From Kiritimatiellales bacterium (GTDB lineage Bacteria > Verrucomicrobiota > Kiritimatiellia > Kiritimatiellales > Pontiellaceae): a stretch of 35,690 bases of DNA. The stretch lies in assembly GCA_030595785.1 (NCBI GenBank), contig JAUVCG010000004.1, positions 1 through 35,690 of the forward strand, written 5' to 3'. Numbering within the stretch: position 1 is the first letter of the stretch; each line of letters opens with the position of its first letter. This document shows, piece by piece, positions 24,561 to 34,072 of this stretch. The position numbers and the translations under genes were made by a program. Under the pieces are notes generated by a model. The model saw only the letters and a program-made list of their open reading frames with translations. It was not told the origin of the DNA and made no database searches.

Positions 24561-24880
24561 AAAGTTCGTAGCTCCGCCTTCAGGCGGTTCTTATACCAAC
24601 CTCAGAAACAGCCCGGTAGAAATTCCTCGCAGAGGCGCTGAGCACGCAGAAATAAGATCCGGATCTTCGATCTCTGTTGCTCTGCGAGGAAAAACCCTGC
24701 GGATATTCCGAATAGTTTTTGTTGATGGTACTATCCCACTCATTTTATTGCATGCCGCCTTGATGTCTAATGCATGAAAAATCCAGCGGAGCTGGTGGGG
24801 GGACTAATAGGCGGAACGACAAACCTTGTAAATAGTCTTTAATCCCTCGCCCGCCTTCTTATAATCCGCCGGTACTAATT
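24561..24880. other. 320-bp intergenic region with palindromic repeats
   Basis: There is no gene. The hairpin CCGCCTTCAGGCGG (about 24577-24590) follows the cytochrome stop closely and may help termination. Next come TATACC and a long inverted repeat with arms CCTCGCAGAG (24625-24634) and CTCTGCGAGG (24680-24689). AGTTTTTGTTGATGGTACTA near 24714 resembles AGTTTTAGTCGATGGTATTA near 9318. Confidence 0.55.
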
Positions 24881-25765
24881 ATGGAAGAAATGGACACTAA
24901 TCTGGATGCCGAGATACGCCTCTGGCAGGAAAAGCTTTTCAAGAGCTCCGTCCGCCGTGTCCGCAAACTAGCCAAAATCGAAAGCCTGGCGGGAAATACA
25001 AGCGGCCTCCAGTGTCTGGAGATAAGCTACGGCGACGGTATAATCAGCGCACATTTGCGCTCTCTGGGAGGGAGCTGGAAGACTGCGGTTTCCACCAGGA
25101 GTGTGGCCGATTCCGTTGGCTACGGCATTAACGAAAAAATCGTACTCATTGAAAACGGGAAGCTTCCCTTTGAGGAAAGCGCATTCGACATGGTCGTAAT
25201 CGTCGACGCCCTCAAAGGCATCGCGGCAGACCACGACTTTATCCGCGAATGCCACCGCGTACTGAAAAGTTCTGGATGGGTAGTCATCAGCGAAGAATTC
25301 CGCCGCCCTATCGGCGCCGTCGCCCTGCTCCAACGCCTGTTCGGTGTCTCACCTGTCGCGAGGGGCCAAAAACGCAACGGCTATACCAACCACGAACTTT
25401 ACAACATCCTCAAAGATGGATTCGACGTACCCGAAACCCTGCTCTACTCCAACGGCCTTCTCGAATCCGCCGCCGCCATCGGCGAAGCGATTCAAAAGCT
25501 TATTATCCCCGATCCCTACTGGATGATCCGCGAAAAGGCCGGACAGGAAGAACTCTACCGCTACCGACGGCTGCATACGCTTGCAAGTATTGCCCGTCCC
25601 CTGCTCTGGATGCTCTCCCTGCTGGACTTTCTGCCGGGACACAAGTTGCTCGTCAAAAGCCGGCGACGTCCGTGGCGTCCGCGCCTGCAGCCTAAGCTGG
25701 TTGACGGTCGCTCCATCGCCGAAGCCGCCATCAATACCAAAATCGGAACTGCCGCCCCATTTTAG
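24881..25765 (+). CDS. Class I SAM-dependent methyltransferase-like protein (type 11 fold)
   Basis: The protein has 294 aa. The Rossmann-like part shows motif I as CLEISYGDGIISAHL, a degenerate form of the usual E/DxGxGxG; motif IV as FEESAFDMVVIVDALKGI, and a post-motif RECHRVLKSSGWVVISEE, which is the typical type 11 methyltransferase word. The C-terminal 100 residues (LLWMLSLLDFLPGHKLL and a basic stretch KSRRRPWRPR) are not recognised and may contact a membrane or nucleic acid. Two ATGs at 24881 and 24890 lack a clear ribosome site. It precedes rnc by 86 bp in the same direction. The substrate is unknown. Confidence 0.78.
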   Translation: MEEMDTNLDAEIRLWQEKLFKSSVRRVRKLAKIESLAGNTSGLQCLEISYGDGIISAHLRSLGGSWKTAVSTRSVADSVGYGINEKIVLIENGKLPFEESAFDMVVIVDALKGIAADHDFIRECHRVLKSSGWVVISEEFRRPIGAVALLQRLFGVSPVARGQKRNGYTNHELYNILKDGFDVPETLLYSNGLLESAAAIGEAIQKLIIPDPYWMIREKAGQEELYRYRRLHTLASIARPLLWMLSLLDFLPGHKLLVKSRRRPWRPRLQPKLVDGRSIAEAAINTKIGTAAPF

Positions 25766-25772
25766 ACAGTTG

Positions 25773-25840
25773 CCACGGATGAACACGGTAAAACACAGAT
25801 GCAAAAATTTGAATCCGCATTCAACGGTGTTGATCCGAGG
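25773..25840. repeat. Imperfect inverted repeat of the CCACGGATGAACACGG type
   Basis: The arm CCACGGATGAACACGGT (25773-25789) pairs with ACGGTGTTGATCCGAGG (25824-25840) with three mismatches of 17. It fills the gap between the methyltransferase gene and rnc. Related words occur near 21281 (ACCACGGAGG) and, as different sequences of the same layout, at 18774-18836 and 24625-24689. Confidence 0.6.
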
Positions 25841-25851
25841 TTAAGAATTTT

Positions 25852-26541
25852 ATGATGAAAGTCAGCTACCGCGAACTCGAACAAGCGATCGGCTACCGGT
25901 TTAAGAAAAAGCCCGTACTGGAGCTCGCGCTCACACACCCCTCCTTCCGCTACGAGAACCCGGAAGCCAAAGACGACAACCAACGGCTCGAATACCTCGG
26001 CGATGCCGTGCTCAGCCTCATCTCCGCCGAATACCTTTTCAACAACAACCCCGATGCGCGCGAAGGCGACATGAGCCAGCTGCGCAGCCGCCTGACGGAA
26101 GACCGAAAACTCGCGCAGATCGGCGACTCTATCGGTATCGGCAAGTTCCTGCGCCTCGGTCGGGGTGAAGCGAAAAACGGCGGTGCTGAGCGCGCCTCCA
26201 ATCTAGCCGATGCCGTTGAAGCCATCATTGGAGCGGCATGGATCGACGGCGGAGCCCGTGCCGTGAATAAAATCTTCAAGAAGGTCTTTATTCCCGAGCT
26301 CGACGAATTGCAGGGCGCCGCGGTTAAAAGCAACCCCAAAGGCGATCTGCAGGAATATGCGCAAAGCCAAGGATTCGGCATTCCCGCCTACGAAACCATC
26401 GAAACAGCAGGCCCCGAGCACGACCGCGTTTTCACCGTTGAAGTTACTGCCTGCGGAAAGACATGGAAAGCCTCTGCGGGAAGCAAACGTGAAGCCGAAC
26501 GTCTCGCTGCCCTGCTGGCAATGGAAGAATTGGATCTTTAA
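25852..26541 (+). CDS. rnc: Ribonuclease III
   Basis: The 229-aa double-strand RNA endonuclease processes rRNA precursors and structured mRNAs. The catalytic domain has the signature NQRLEYLGDAVL (canonical NERLEFLGDAVL) with the Glu and Asp metal ligands, and NLADAVEAIIGAAW with the second Asp/Glu pair. The C-terminal dsRNA-binding domain runs from NPKGDLQEYAQ to AERLAALLAMEEL. Length is typical (about 226-250 aa). Tandem ATGs occur at 25852 and 25855; no strong ribosome site is seen. In many bacteria rnc is next to era or acpP; here its neighbour is a methyltransferase gene. Confidence 0.97.
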   Translation: MMKVSYRELEQAIGYRFKKKPVLELALTHPSFRYENPEAKDDNQRLEYLGDAVLSLISAEYLFNNNPDAREGDMSQLRSRLTEDRKLAQIGDSIGIGKFLRLGRGEAKNGGAERASNLADAVEAIIGAAWIDGGARAVNKIFKKVFIPELDELQGAAVKSNPKGDLQEYAQSQGFGIPAYETIETAGPEHDRVFTVEVTACGKTWKASAGSKREAERLAALLAMEELDL

Positions 26542-26832
26542 ATCAAAAACCATTTCCTCATGGATTTATCCCATACTCCTATTTTTTCGAAACCTATTGC
26601 TCAAAATACGGGGTAAGACCAAAATCAATAATCTGGGTATACCAGGCAGCAAGAAGTTTTAGATACACACTAACAGTTCGGGGTTTAATGCGAGAGCCCA
26701 TGCAACGCAGAAGCGCTGCACTGCCCGCCGTGAAAGAACGTACTTCGAAGCCACGCTGTTTCTTGACTCCAAGCATCTAAAGATGAACAATAAGATCATT
26801 ATTTATGTAGTCGTTTTAACCTGAGGTTATAG
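26542..26832. other. Intergenic region before the M3 peptidase remnant
   Basis: I see no gene in these 291 bp. GTATACCAGGCAGCAAGAAGTTTTAGATAC (26637-26666) shares the words TATACC and GAAGTTTTAG with the intergenic repeat near 9309-9325. Short GC-rich words such as GCAGAAGCGCTGCACTGC (26706-26723) can fold. Confidence 0.4.
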
Positions 26833-26979
26833 ATGAATCAGAAAACAGCGACGGACTATCGCAACAAGATTCTGGGAGCTGGAGGATCGAAAGATGCCTC
26901 CGATTTGGTTGAGGATTTCCTCGGCCGGCCGTACAGCTTCGAACCGTTTGCCAAGTGGCTGAACAGCGATGCGCAATAA
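26833..26979 (+). pseudogene. C-terminal remnant of an M3-family metallopeptidase (oligopeptidase)
   Basis: A 48-codon frame reads MNQKTATDYRNKILGAGGSK, then DASDLVEDFLGRPYSFEPFAKWL. This matches the last segment of M3 peptidases such as oligopeptidase A, Dcp and thimet oligopeptidase (pattern YRxxILxxGGSxDxxxLxxxFLGRxPxxxxxLxxL). The HEXXH catalytic part is missing, and a TAG stop stands directly in front of the ATG. The piece ends 18 bp before the first oppA. M3 oligopeptidases hydrolyse imported peptides, so the full gene probably once belonged to this operon. Confidence 0.75.
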
Positions 26980-26997
26980 CCGACACAAAGGATCCGA

Positions 26998-28614
26998 ATG
27001 ACTCTGAGCACCCACACCCTTTTCCTTTGCGCAGCAACGGTCCTGTTCGGATGTACCAAACGTGAAACGCCGGTTCAGATTGGAAACCGCGAACAGATTC
27101 TGCATCGCAATGCCGGATCGGAACCGCAGGATCTAGATCCTCAGACGACCACAGGAAGTGTCGAATCGTATATTCAGGACGCCTTGTTCGAAGGACTGGT
27201 GGCATGGGAACCGGACCATACCGACCCCGTACCAGGCGCTGCCGAACGTTGGGATATCTCCAAAGACGGCACGGTGTATACCTTCTATATCCGCCCCGAT
27301 GCCAAATGGTCGAACGGGGATCCGTTAACCGCACAGGATTTTGTATTTTCCTACCAGCGTCTGTTTTCCCCCGCCCTGTCCGGGCCGTATGCCTATATGC
27401 ACTATGTCATCAAAAATGCAGAGGCGTATACCAAGGGAGAAATCACCGATTTCACCCTGGTGGGCGTAAAGGCACTCGACGAGAAAACACTGGAGTTCAC
27501 GCTGCGGGCACCAACGCCCTATTTTCTTCGCCTGGTCCGCGACCGTTCTGCCTATCCGGTTCATCCGCCGACCATCCTGAAATTCGGCACGCTCGATGAG
27601 CGCAATACAAAATGGACGCACACGGGTAATCTTGTTAGCAACGGTCCCTTTATGCTTGAGTTCTGGCAAACCAACCGGAAGATTAAAACGGTTAAAAACC
27701 CGCACTATTGGGATGCCGAAACGGTCCGACTTAATGAGATCCATTTTTATCCCATTGAGGATATGGTTTCCGAAGAGCGGGCATTTCGAACCGGGCAACT
27801 GCACATCACGAAGGAAACCCCTCCTGACCGTATTAAGTTCTACCGGGAAAATCATCCGGATCTGATCCGGCTTGATGACTGGCTCGGCACCTACTTTTAT
27901 GAAATAAACACCACCAAGCCTCCGTTTGACGATATGCGGGTTCGCCAGGCACTGGCCATGTCGCTTGACCGTGACAAGATCGTTAAATATGTCTGCAAGG
28001 CTGGGGAAAGAGCAGCCTACTGCCTGACCCCTGGAGATATGGCAGGTTATACCTCAACGACAAAAATCGAGTATAATCCTGAAAAAGCCCGCAAGCTGCT
28101 GGCGGAAGCAGGATACCCAAACGGGGAAGGTTTCCCGAAAACGGAACTACTCTACAATACACATAAGGCCCATATGAGTATTGCGGAGGTTGTTCAGCAA
28201 CTATGGAAGGAAAGCCTCAACATCGACATACAGTTGCTGAATATGGAATGGAAAACGTACCTTGCCATGAAGCATGAGCACAAATATGACGTGGCACGAG
28301 CCAGCTGGATCGGCGACTACATCGACCCCTCCACCTTTCTTGAACTCTATATTACCGGAGGCGGGAATAACAATGCCGGCTGGTCCAATGAAAAATATGA
28401 TGCCTTACTGATGGCTGCAGGCAAAGAGATGGACCCTGCTAAACGGAACGCACTGTTCCAGCAGGCCGAAGAAATCCTGATCAATGAAGTGCCGATGATT
28501 CCGATCTACTATTACCGGAACAAAGCATTGGTTCACTCTGCCGTTAAAAACTGGCATCACAATCCGCTTGATCGCCACCCCTATAAATATGTCTACCTTG
28601 AAGCTGATGAATAG
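26998..28614 (+). CDS. oppA: Oligopeptide ABC transporter substrate-binding lipoprotein (first copy)
   Basis: The 538-aa protein belongs to the SBP_bac_5 family. A lipoprotein signal ends at Cys19 (VLFGC). The conserved entry region reads SEPQDLDPQTTTG, followed by AERWDISKDGTVYTFYIRPD and AKWSNGDPLTAQDFVFSYQR. Further on come KNPHYWDAETVRLNEIHFYP and VRQALAMSLDRDKIV. The family binds peptides in the periplasm or at the outer face of the inner membrane and delivers them to OppBC. AAAGGAT precedes the ATG. It heads the opp operon and overlaps the second oppA by 8 bp. Confidence 0.96.
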   Translation: MTLSTHTLFLCAATVLFGCTKRETPVQIGNREQILHRNAGSEPQDLDPQTTTGSVESYIQDALFEGLVAWEPDHTDPVPGAAERWDISKDGTVYTFYIRPDAKWSNGDPLTAQDFVFSYQRLFSPALSGPYAYMHYVIKNAEAYTKGEITDFTLVGVKALDEKTLEFTLRAPTPYFLRLVRDRSAYPVHPPTILKFGTLDERNTKWTHTGNLVSNGPFMLEFWQTNRKIKTVKNPHYWDAETVRLNEIHFYPIEDMVSEERAFRTGQLHITKETPPDRIKFYRENHPDLIRLDDWLGTYFYEINTTKPPFDDMRVRQALAMSLDRDKIVKYVCKAGERAAYCLTPGDMAGYTSTTKIEYNPEKARKLLAEAGYPNGEGFPKTELLYNTHKAHMSIAEVVQQLWKESLNIDIQLLNMEWKTYLAMKHEHKYDVARASWIGDYIDPSTFLELYITGGGNNNAGWSNEKYDALLMAAGKEMDPAKRNALFQQAEEILINEVPMIPIYYYRNKALVHSAVKNWHHNPLDRHPYKYVYLEADE

Positions 28615-30217
28615 ATTCTCCCTTCTATCCATCCTTCTGCTTCTGGCGGGTTGCGCGAAGCGCGAAACGCCGGTGGAAATCGGAAACCGTGAACAGATCC
28701 TTCACCTCGGCAATCTATCCGAACCGAAGGATCTTGATCCGCATATCATAACCGGCCTATCCGCATACAACGTCATTGCGGCGCTGCACGAAGGACTCGT
28801 TGCGGAAGCCCCGAATACCTCATCCCTAAGACCTGCGCCCGGTGTTGCTGAAAGCTGGAGCGTGTCCAAGGACCGAACGGTCTACACCTTCACACTCCGC
28901 CCTGACGCAAAATGGTCGAACGGTGATCCGGTGACGGCAAATGATTTTATTTTCTCTTACAAACGTATGCTTTCCCCGGCTCTGGGCAGTCCATATGCCT
29001 ACATGCTCTACATTCTGAAAAACGGAAGAGTCTACAATCATGGAGAGCTCGTGGATTTTTCCAGCGTGGGAGTGAAAGCAATAAATGTCCATACGTTGGA
29101 ACTGACACTTGAAACGCCTATTCCCTCCTTTCTATCCCGGCTTAATCATTGGTCATGGTTTCCCGTTCATCCCGCCACGATCCTAAAGCATGGATTGATC
29201 GATGAGATGGGTACGCCCTGGACCCGCCCCGAAAACCATGTCGGCAACGGCGCCTTCACCCTGGAATCCTGGCGTCAGAACCAGGCCATCGTCGTGGAAA
29301 AGAATCCACAATACTGGGATGCGGATAAAGTTAAACTGAACGAGATTCATTTCTATCCGATCGGTGATCATATGATTGAGGAACGATCTTTCCGCGCCGG
29401 TCAATTGCATGTCACGGGAACAGTTCCCGTTGAACGGGTTCAATACTACAAGACAAGAAACCCCGGCCTGCTGCATCTGGATCCCTATCTCCGCTCCTAC
29501 TACTATCTGCTCAATATAAACAAGCCGCCGCTGAACGATCTCCGTATCCGCAAGGCACTGGCAATGGCCATCGATCGCGAAGTGCTTGCCGATTTCGTTA
29601 CCAAATCCGGAGAAGAGCCGGCCTATACATTCACTCCTCCGCATATTGGAACCTATGCTCCTGAAAAACGCTTTTCCACCAACATAGAAACGGCACGGCA
29701 ATTGATGGTCGATGCGGGTTTCCCAAACGGGGAAGACTTCCCGAAGCTTACCTTGTTGTTCCATACCTCGGATCTGCACACCCGGATTGCGGAAGTCATC
29801 CAGCAAATGTGGAAGGATAATCTCGGCATCCGGATCGAACTCGAAAATGTAGAGTGGAAAGTCTATCAGGCGCGGCGGGAAAACCGCGACTACGATATCG
29901 CCCGCGCGGAGTGGGTGGCGGATTATATTGATCCCTCTTCATTCCTCGATGTATGGCTTACCGGCGGCGGGAACAACCATGCGGGATGGTCATCGCCCGC
30001 ATACGACCAGTTGATCCATGAGGCTTCGCTCACGGCAGACGAGACAAAACGCATGGAGCTTTTCAAACAGGCGGAAACGACACTTATCGATGACCAACCG
30101 ATCATTCCCCTGCTCTTCCTACCCAGCAAATCCCTGGTCCAGCCTTCAGTTAAAGGATGGAATCCCTCGATTTTAGATCACCATCCGTATAAATATATCT
30201 ATCTCGAAGCCCAATAA
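28607..30217 (+). CDS. oppA: Oligopeptide ABC transporter substrate-binding lipoprotein (second copy)
   Basis: The 536-aa paralogue of the preceding gene starts at ATG 28607, inside the end of oppA copy 1. That start gives a clean lipoprotein signal (MNRFSLLSILLLLAGC, lipid Cys16); the longer frame from 28568 would bury it. After the Cys both copies share KRETPVxIGNREQILH and the same domain order (AKWSNGDPVTANDFIFSYKR, KNPQYWDADKVKLNEIHFYP, RIRKALAMAIDREVLA). Divergence is spread over the whole protein, so the duplication is old and the two copies probably differ in peptide range. Translation is likely coupled to copy 1. Confidence 0.95.
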   Translation: MNRFSLLSILLLLAGCAKRETPVEIGNREQILHLGNLSEPKDLDPHIITGLSAYNVIAALHEGLVAEAPNTSSLRPAPGVAESWSVSKDRTVYTFTLRPDAKWSNGDPVTANDFIFSYKRMLSPALGSPYAYMLYILKNGRVYNHGELVDFSSVGVKAINVHTLELTLETPIPSFLSRLNHWSWFPVHPATILKHGLIDEMGTPWTRPENHVGNGAFTLESWRQNQAIVVEKNPQYWDADKVKLNEIHFYPIGDHMIEERSFRAGQLHVTGTVPVERVQYYKTRNPGLLHLDPYLRSYYYLLNINKPPLNDLRIRKALAMAIDREVLADFVTKSGEEPAYTFTPPHIGTYAPEKRFSTNIETARQLMVDAGFPNGEDFPKLTLLFHTSDLHTRIAEVIQQMWKDNLGIRIELENVEWKVYQARRENRDYDIARAEWVADYIDPSSFLDVWLTGGGNNHAGWSSPAYDQLIHEASLTADETKRMELFKQAETTLIDDQPIIPLLFLPSKSLVQPSVKGWNPSILDHHPYKYIYLEAQ

Positions 30218-30226
30218 CGTGAGTCT

Positions 30227-31147
30227 ATGCTTAAATTCATATTAAGACGATTGCTTGAACTGATTCCGGTTCTCTTGATTTCCATCACCATCGTATTCTT
30301 CATGGTGCGCCTTGCTCCCGGCGGACCGTTTACGGCTGAAAAGAGCTTCTCTGCCGAAGCCATTGCCCGGCTGAACGAGCACTACGGTCTCGACAAACCC
30401 ATCCTGGCACAATACGGCAACTATCTGCTGAACCTGCTTAAGGGTGATCTGGGGCCATCCTTCCAGTACCCCAGCCGGAGCGTAAACGACATCATCAAGG
30501 AAACCTTTCCTGTCTCGCTGGAGCTCGGTGCTCTGGCCATGCTGTTTGCGCTTTTCGTCGGCTTGCTCGCCGGCATTGTGGCATCTTTGAAACCCAACTC
30601 GATTCAGGACCACGTGCCCATGGGTCTTGCCATGACCGGCATCTGCATGCCGTCGTTTGTGCTGGGGCCACTGCTGATTCTGATCTTTGGCCTCTGGCTG
30701 GGCTGGTTCAATGCATCGGGATGGGAACTACCCAGCGATCGTGTGCTGCCCGTCATCACGCTGGGCGCAGCCTATGCTGCCTATATCTCCCGCCTCACCC
30801 GCGGAAGCATGTTGGAAGTCCTGCCCTCAGACTATATTCGCACGGCCCGTGCGAAGGGACTTTCTGAAGCCAACGTGATATACATGCACACCCTTAAAAA
30901 TGCCCTGCTTCCAGTAGTCTCCTATCTTGGCCCTGCAACGGCTGGCATCCTGACCGGTTCTTTTGTGGTGGAAACCATTTTTAACATACCCGGCATGGGT
31001 CGAATGTTCGTACTGGCGGCCTTCAACCGTGACTACACCCTGATTCTTGGATTGGTGGTCTTCTTTGCACTGCTCGTCGTCGTCTTCAACGCGGTCGTCG
31101 ACATTCTGCTTGGCCTGCTTAACCCCAAACTGAGAATGCATTCATGA
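30227..31147 (+). CDS. oppB: Oligopeptide ABC transporter permease OppB
   Basis: The 306-aa inner-membrane protein has about six transmembrane helices, the first beginning at residue 9 (LLELIPVLLISITIVFFMVR). The OppB N-terminal word RLAPGGPF, the loop HYGLDKPILAQYGNYLLNLL and the permease EAA-loop region DYIRTARAKGLSEANVIYMH, which contacts the ATPase, are present. It starts 9 bp after oppA copy 2 and overlaps oppC by four bases. Confidence 0.97.
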   Translation: MLKFILRRLLELIPVLLISITIVFFMVRLAPGGPFTAEKSFSAEAIARLNEHYGLDKPILAQYGNYLLNLLKGDLGPSFQYPSRSVNDIIKETFPVSLELGALAMLFALFVGLLAGIVASLKPNSIQDHVPMGLAMTGICMPSFVLGPLLILIFGLWLGWFNASGWELPSDRVLPVITLGAAYAAYISRLTRGSMLEVLPSDYIRTARAKGLSEANVIYMHTLKNALLPVVSYLGPATAGILTGSFVVETIFNIPGMGRMFVLAAFNRDYTLILGLVVFFALLVVVFNAVVDILLGLLNPKLRMHS

Positions 31148-32016
31148 GCGACAGCAAGCCTCAGAAAAGTTCTCTTTGGGCGGATTCGTGGAAACAGCTC
31201 CGCAAAAACCACGCCGCCATTGCCGGCCTGGTCATTCTGATTGCATTGATAACGGCTTCGGCCATTGCGCCCTGGCTCACACCCTATTCCTACGAAGAGC
31301 AGAATCTGGCCCTTGGTGCCAGCAAACCCTCGATTGAGCATTGGCTCGGCACCGATACCCTTGGGCGCGACCTGTTTACCCGACTGCTTTACGGCGGACG
31401 CACATCCTTCATGGTTGGCATTTGCGCCACCGTGGTTTCGCTGCTGATCGGCGTTCCCTACGGCGCAATATCCGGTTATACCGGCGGACGCGTTGACTCC
31501 GTCATGATGCGAATCGTGGATATTCTATACACGATGCCATTCACTATCCTCGTCATCATCCTGATGGTCGTGTTCGGGCGGAATATCCTTTTGATGTTCG
31601 GAGCGATCGGAGCCATTCAATGGCTTGTCATGGCCCGGATTATCCGCGGGCAGGTACTGGCGCTACGAAAACAGGCCTTTATCGAATCCGCGATCGCCAT
31701 CGGTGCCTCGAGACGAAGGATCATCTTCAAGCACATTATCCCCAATGTGCTGGGCATCATAATCGTCTACACCACATTAACGATCCCACACGTAATGCTG
31801 ATGGAAACCTTCCTGAGCTTCCTCGGCCTCGGCATCCAGCCGCCCATGAGTTCGTGGGGGCTGTTGATTAAAGACGGCGCTGCCGTAATGGAAACCTACC
31901 CTTGGTTGCTGATATCTCCGGCCATCGTTTTTTCTGTCACTCTGTTTTCCATGAATTTTCTCGGCGATGGCCTGCGCGATGCATTGGATCCCCGTTTTTC
32001 GAAAGAGAGGTCCTGA
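31144..32016 (+). CDS. oppC: Oligopeptide ABC transporter permease OppC
   Basis: The 290-aa partner permease of OppB shows the OppC N-terminal helix (HAAIAGLVILIALITASAIA), HWLGTDTLGRDLFTRLLYGG and the EAA-loop QAFIESAIAIGASRRRIIFK. The end MNFLGDGLRDALDPR is typical. Its ATG overlaps the oppB stop (ATGA), and its TGA overlaps the start of the ATPase gene (TGATG). Confidence 0.97.
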   Translation: MSDSKPQKSSLWADSWKQLRKNHAAIAGLVILIALITASAIAPWLTPYSYEEQNLALGASKPSIEHWLGTDTLGRDLFTRLLYGGRTSFMVGICATVVSLLIGVPYGAISGYTGGRVDSVMMRIVDILYTMPFTILVIILMVVFGRNILLMFGAIGAIQWLVMARIIRGQVLALRKQAFIESAIAIGASRRRIIFKHIIPNVLGIIIVYTTLTIPHVMLMETFLSFLGLGIQPPMSSWGLLIKDGAAVMETYPWLLISPAIVFSVTLFSMNFLGDGLRDALDPRFSKERS

Positions 32017-34016
32017 TGGGTTCGCCGCTGCTTGAAATTGAAAACCTGCAAACCTGGTTCCGTACGGATGCCGGGCCCGCGCGTGCCGTCGACGGGATTT
32101 CCCTGACGATAAACGAAGGTGAAACGTACGCACTCGTCGGAGAATCCGGATCCGGAAAATCGGTTACCGCGCTTTCGATCATGCAGTTGCTTCCCAAAGC
32201 CATTGGCTACATCGAGAACGGCAGCATCCGCTTCTGTGGCGAAGAGATCGTCAATAACAGCCCCGCGGAAATGCGCGAGCTGCGTGGCAACGATATTTCG
32301 ATGATCTTCCAGGAACCCATGACCGCTCTGAATCCTGTTTTCACGGTCGGGTATCAAATTTCCGAAGTGTTCAGGCTTCACCAAAACATGGGTAAGAAGC
32401 AGGCAAGTACACATTCCATTGAAATGCTCGATATGGTGGGCATTCCAGAAGCCGAAGCACGGTTCGAAAACTATCCCCACGAACTCTCCGGCGGCATGCA
32501 GCAGCGCGTAATGATTGCCATGGCGCTGGCCTGCAAACCCAAACTGCTGATTGCCGATGAACCAACCACCGCACTCGACGTCACCATCCAGTCTCAGATT
32601 CTAGTCCTGATGAAAGAGCTGCAGGAGAAGACCGGAACCGCCATTTTACTCATCACCCATGACATGGGTGTGGTGCGCGAAACAGCGGATCGAGTAGGTG
32701 TAATGTATGCGGGGAAGTTGGTGGAAGAGGCTCTGGTTGAGGAGCTGTTTAATCGCCCGGCCCATCCCTATACCGAACTGCTGATGAGGGCACTGCCTTC
32801 GCAAAGCAGTCGGAAAAACAAACTCGACACCATCGAGGGTCTTGTGCCCAAAGCCACATTGCAACTGGATGGCTGCCGCTTCGAAAACCGCTGTCCGGCT
32901 CGTATGGATTGCTGCCTTACCGGTGCACCACCCAGCATAGCCATTACGGAGAACCATGCCACGGCCTGCCATCTGTTTGCCAACACCAAGGAAAGGGGAG
33001 ATCTGCCGGTCACGCGGAAAACCGCCCTGCCCAGTCCGCTTGATACACATTCGATCCAACTCAAGACAACCGACCTGAAAATGCACTTCCCCCTGAAGAA
33101 AAGTTTCCTGGGAAAATCGCGGGGGCATGTAAAAGCGGTCGATGGCGTTTCCATCCATCTTTACAAAGGTGAAACTCTGGCACTGGTTGGTGAGTCCGGC
33201 TGTGGGAAGACTACCGTTGGAAAGAGTATTATCCAACTGCTGAAACCAACGGGTGGAAGCGTTGAGTTTAAATCCCTTAATTTAGCAGATGTGGATAAAT
33301 CCGCCTTGAAATCCATGCGACAGGATATCCAGTTTGTTTTCCAGGATCCCTTCTCAAGTCTCGATCCACGCCAGCCCATCGGCGAAATCATCATCGAAGG
33401 CATGGTCGTTCATAAAATCGGCAGATCGCGAAAAGAGCGGATTGAAAAAGCACAGAAGCTTTTACAGCGCGTCGGACTTAGTTCAGACATGGTCTATCGC
33501 TATCCTCACGAATTTTCCGGCGGCCAGCGGCAGCGTATCGTGCTGGCCCGGGCATTGAGTACCGACCCGGAAATACTGATCTGCGACGAAGCGACCAGTG
33601 CGTTGGATGTGTCTGTACAAGCCCAGATTCTCAATTTGCTTAAGGAACTTCAATCCGAGTTGAAGCTTTCCTATATTTTCATCACCCACGACCTGAGCGT
33701 TGTGCATTATCTCGCCGATCGGGTTGCCGTCATGTATCTCGGTCGGATTGTTGAGGAAGGCACCACCGAAGAAATCTTTGAAAGCCCCAAACATCCATAT
33801 ACTCAGGCTCTGCTATCAGCGGCTCCGCAAGTTTCTACAGAGGATCGGCTGGAAAAAATAATCCTTGAAGGTGATGTTCCCTCACCGATCAGCCCGCCTG
33901 AAGGCTGCCATTTTCATCCTCGATGCCCCAAAGCCACTCCTGAATGCTCAACGGCTTATCCTGAACAGGTTCCTTTCAGCGACACCCATTCCTGCAAGTG
34001 CATTCTGTACAAATAA
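32016..34016 (+). CDS. Fused OppD-OppF ABC transporter ATPase
   Basis: One 666-aa chain carries both ATPase subunits of the oligopeptide transporter. The first half (OppD-like) has Walker A GESGSGKS (42-49), signature LSGGMQQR, Walker [13 protein letters not shown] and an OppD-type C-terminal Cys-rich piece ([14 protein letters not shown]). The second half (OppF-like) starts near residue 345 with Walker A GESGCGKT (about 392-399), signature FSGGQRQR, Walker [13 protein letters not shown] and a second Cys motif ([14 protein letters not shown]). The Cys motifs are iron-sulfur-cluster-type or structural in the OppD/F family. Fusions of this type are known (YejF, GsiA). The true start is 32016, sharing a base with the oppC stop; the frame is open further upstream (31902) but overlaps oppC. 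Confidence 0.95.
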   Translation: MGSPLLEIENLQTWFRTDAGPARAVDGISLTINEGETYALVGESGSGKSVTALSIMQLLPKAIGYIENGSIRFCGEEIVNNSPAEMRELRGNDISMIFQEPMTALNPVFTVGYQISEVFRLHQNMGKKQASTHSIEMLDMVGIPEAEARFENYPHELSGGMQQRVMIAMALACKPKLLIADEPTTALDVTIQSQILVLMKELQEKTGTAILLITHDMGVVRETADRVGVMYAGKLVEEALVEELFNRPAHPYTELLMRALPSQSSRKNKLDTIEGLVPKATLQLDGCRFENRCPARMDCCLTGAPPSIAITENHATACHLFANTKERGDLPVTRKTALPSPLDTHSIQLKTTDLKMHFPLKKSFLGKSRGHVKAVDGVSIHLYKGETLALVGESGCGKTTVGKSIIQLLKPTGGSVEFKSLNLADVDKSALKSMRQDIQFVFQDPFSSLDPRQPIGEIIIEGMVVHKIGRSRKERIEKAQKLLQRVGLSSDMVYRYPHEFSGGQRQRIVLARALSTDPEILICDEATSALDVSVQAQILNLLKELQSELKLSYIFITHDLSVVHYLADRVAVMYLGRIVEEGTTEEIFESPKHPYTQALLSAAPQVSTEDRLEKIILEGDVPSPISPPEGCHFHPRCPKATPECSTAYPEQVPFSDTHSCKCILYK

Positions 34017-34047
34017 AGCCCTCCCTGCCATTAGCAGTGAGGGCTTT
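34015..34047. terminator. Hairpin terminator closing the opp operon, facing secG
   Basis: The arms AAAGCCCTC (34015-34023) and GAGGGCTTT (34039-34047) pair perfectly and enclose an inner CTGC/GCAG stem. A-rich and T-rich flanks on the two sides make it suited to end transcription from both the opp operon and the secG-tpiA unit. Confidence 0.75.
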
Positions 34048-34072
34048 GAACTTCCGGCTCGTATGAGAAAGT

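Noticed and set aside
31902-32015. Start of the fused ATPase at 31902
   Set aside because: It overlaps the well-conserved end of oppC; ATG 32016 is joined to the oppC stop.
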